Shown in pieces: positions 5,372 to 5,800 of a stretch of 5,800 nucleotides of DNA. Under the pieces are notes generated by a model. It was not told where the DNA came from. It searched no databases and was given only the letters and a program-made list of their open reading frames with translations. Location: positions 1 to 5,800 of the forward strand of contig DAPT01000116.1 of NCBI GenBank assembly GCA_002502215.1. The letters are read 5' to 3'. How positions within the stretch are numbered: the stretch's first letter is position 1; each line of letters begins with the position of its first letter. Position numbers and translations under genes: made by a program. This stretch comes from Euryarchaeota archaeon UBA124. GTDB taxonomy: Archaea; Thermoplasmatota; Poseidoniia; Poseidoniales; Poseidoniaceae.

Positions 5372-5379
5372 CATATAAG
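5372..5379 (-). promoter_or_regulatory. Putative archaeal TATA box ahead of rpl21e
   Basis: The minus strand reads CTTATATG, close to the archaeal TATA consensus TTTATATA, preceded by CGCGGTG where a TFB recognition element would lie. With the usual spacing of about 25 bases, transcription would begin near base 5350 and give a leader of roughly 47 bases that still contains the rpl21e ribosome-binding site. It lies in the 98-base pus10 - rpl21e gap, the widest gap in the window. The call rests on one motif. Confidence 0.45.
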
Positions 5380-5401
5380 CACCGCGATGAATCATGTCCT
5401 A

Positions 5402-5800
5402 TCAATCAGCGTGAATGTCCCCGACATCAAGCCATTCAACTGTGCATTTTGCCTTGATGAGCGAAGCAATTGATGGCTGGGTTCGACCATCGTCCCCGTG
5501 TACGGTTTCCTTGACATACGTACCCGATTCACAACGAAGGGTGAACTCCACGGCGAGGTTACCCGAAGCATCGGTTTCAACGCTCGCATCACGAGTCTCG
5601 ATGACCTTTCTTCTTCGTACCAAATCAGCCCGCCGATGAGCAACACGTTCCGGTGTTCGTTGAGCAAGATTGACACCTTTCAATTTCTCGATGATGCTCA
5701 GGATGGTTGCTTCATCAGGAAGTGGCAATGTCTCAACGGGTTCAGGATTTGTTGCAAGAAGATTTGCAATGAGCTCTGCTTTTACGCCCTTTTGCTCACA
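5402..5800 (-). CDS. pus10: tRNA pseudouridine(54/55) synthase Pus10, C-terminal part (cut by window edge)
   Basis: The last 132 residues are present; the frame is open to the right edge with no stop, so the N-terminal THUMP-like part and the catalytic aspartate region lie outside. Archaeal Pus10 converts uridines 54 and 55 in the T-loop of tRNAs to pseudouridine, replacing bacterial TruB at position 55. Visible family motifs are RTPERVAHRRADLVR (residues 48-62 of this fragment), SGTYVKETVHGDDGRTQPS (92-110) and the terminal CTVEWLDVGDIHAD. The last of these sits just where Pus10 proteins normally end, so the C terminus looks intact. An internal TTG at 5728 is not the start; the same frame continues upstream. 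Its place directly before rpl21e is conserved in many archaea. The 98-base gap after it suggests partly separate transcription from the ribosomal genes. Confidence 0.93.
   Translation of the reverse strand, partial: CEQKGVKAELIANLLATNPEPVETLPLPDEATILSIIEKLKGVNLAQRTPERVAHRRADLVRRRKVIETRDASVETDASGNLAVEFTLRCESGTYVKETVHGDDGRTQPSIASLIKAKCTVEWLDVGDIHAD

Noticed and set aside
5392..5676. Minus-strand frame of 94 codons overlapping pus10
   Set aside because: It is a shadow of the Pus10 C terminus, which carries strong motifs in the other frame.

Overview
This window is most likely from a mesophilic archaeon. All ten supported genes lie on the minus strand, so transcription runs from base 5800 towards base 1. 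The right half carries the archaeal cluster pus10 - rpl21e - rpoF (Rpb4) - DUF655 - ksgA. L21e, Rpb4, DUF655 and Pus10 together are diagnostic of Archaea. Marine Group II (Poseidoniales, Thermoplasmatota) is my best guess at the lineage, inferred from moderate base composition, proteins that do not look hyperthermophilic, and bacterial-type exonuclease VII genes in an archaeal context. I cannot confirm this without a database search.

Layout in transcription order: the 3' end of pus10 (tRNA pseudouridine 54/55 synthase, cut by the window edge); a 98-base gap with a TATA-like element; rpl21e, rpoF, the DUF655 gene and ksgA, packed tightly with short gaps or ATGA overlaps; a 76-base gap with a possible alternative-pairing RNA structure; a helix-hairpin-helix/zinc-ribbon protein of unknown function; a plant-type [2Fe-2S] ferredoxin; a 51-residue single-span membrane protein that size-limited gene finders would miss; xseA (exonuclease VII large subunit); and the first 27 codons of xseB (small subunit), joined to xseA by ATGA.

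Translation starts follow a consistent Shine-Dalgarno pattern: a piece of AGGAGGTGAT, usually with GTGA(T) about 3 to 4 bases before the start. This pattern argues for shorter N termini than the longest reading frames for L21e, Rpb4 and DUF655. It also exposes an oddity at the ferredoxin gene, where the well-spaced start triplet is ATC rather than ATG.

The first block serves ribosome, tRNA and RNA polymerase biogenesis. The second block (zinc-ribbon protein, ferredoxin, small membrane protein, exonuclease VII) has tight spacing suggesting one transcript. A shared function there, perhaps DNA repair linked to redox or the membrane, is only a hypothesis. I see no mobile elements, CRISPR array, tRNA or rRNA. 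There is no gene-free stretch longer than 100 bases.
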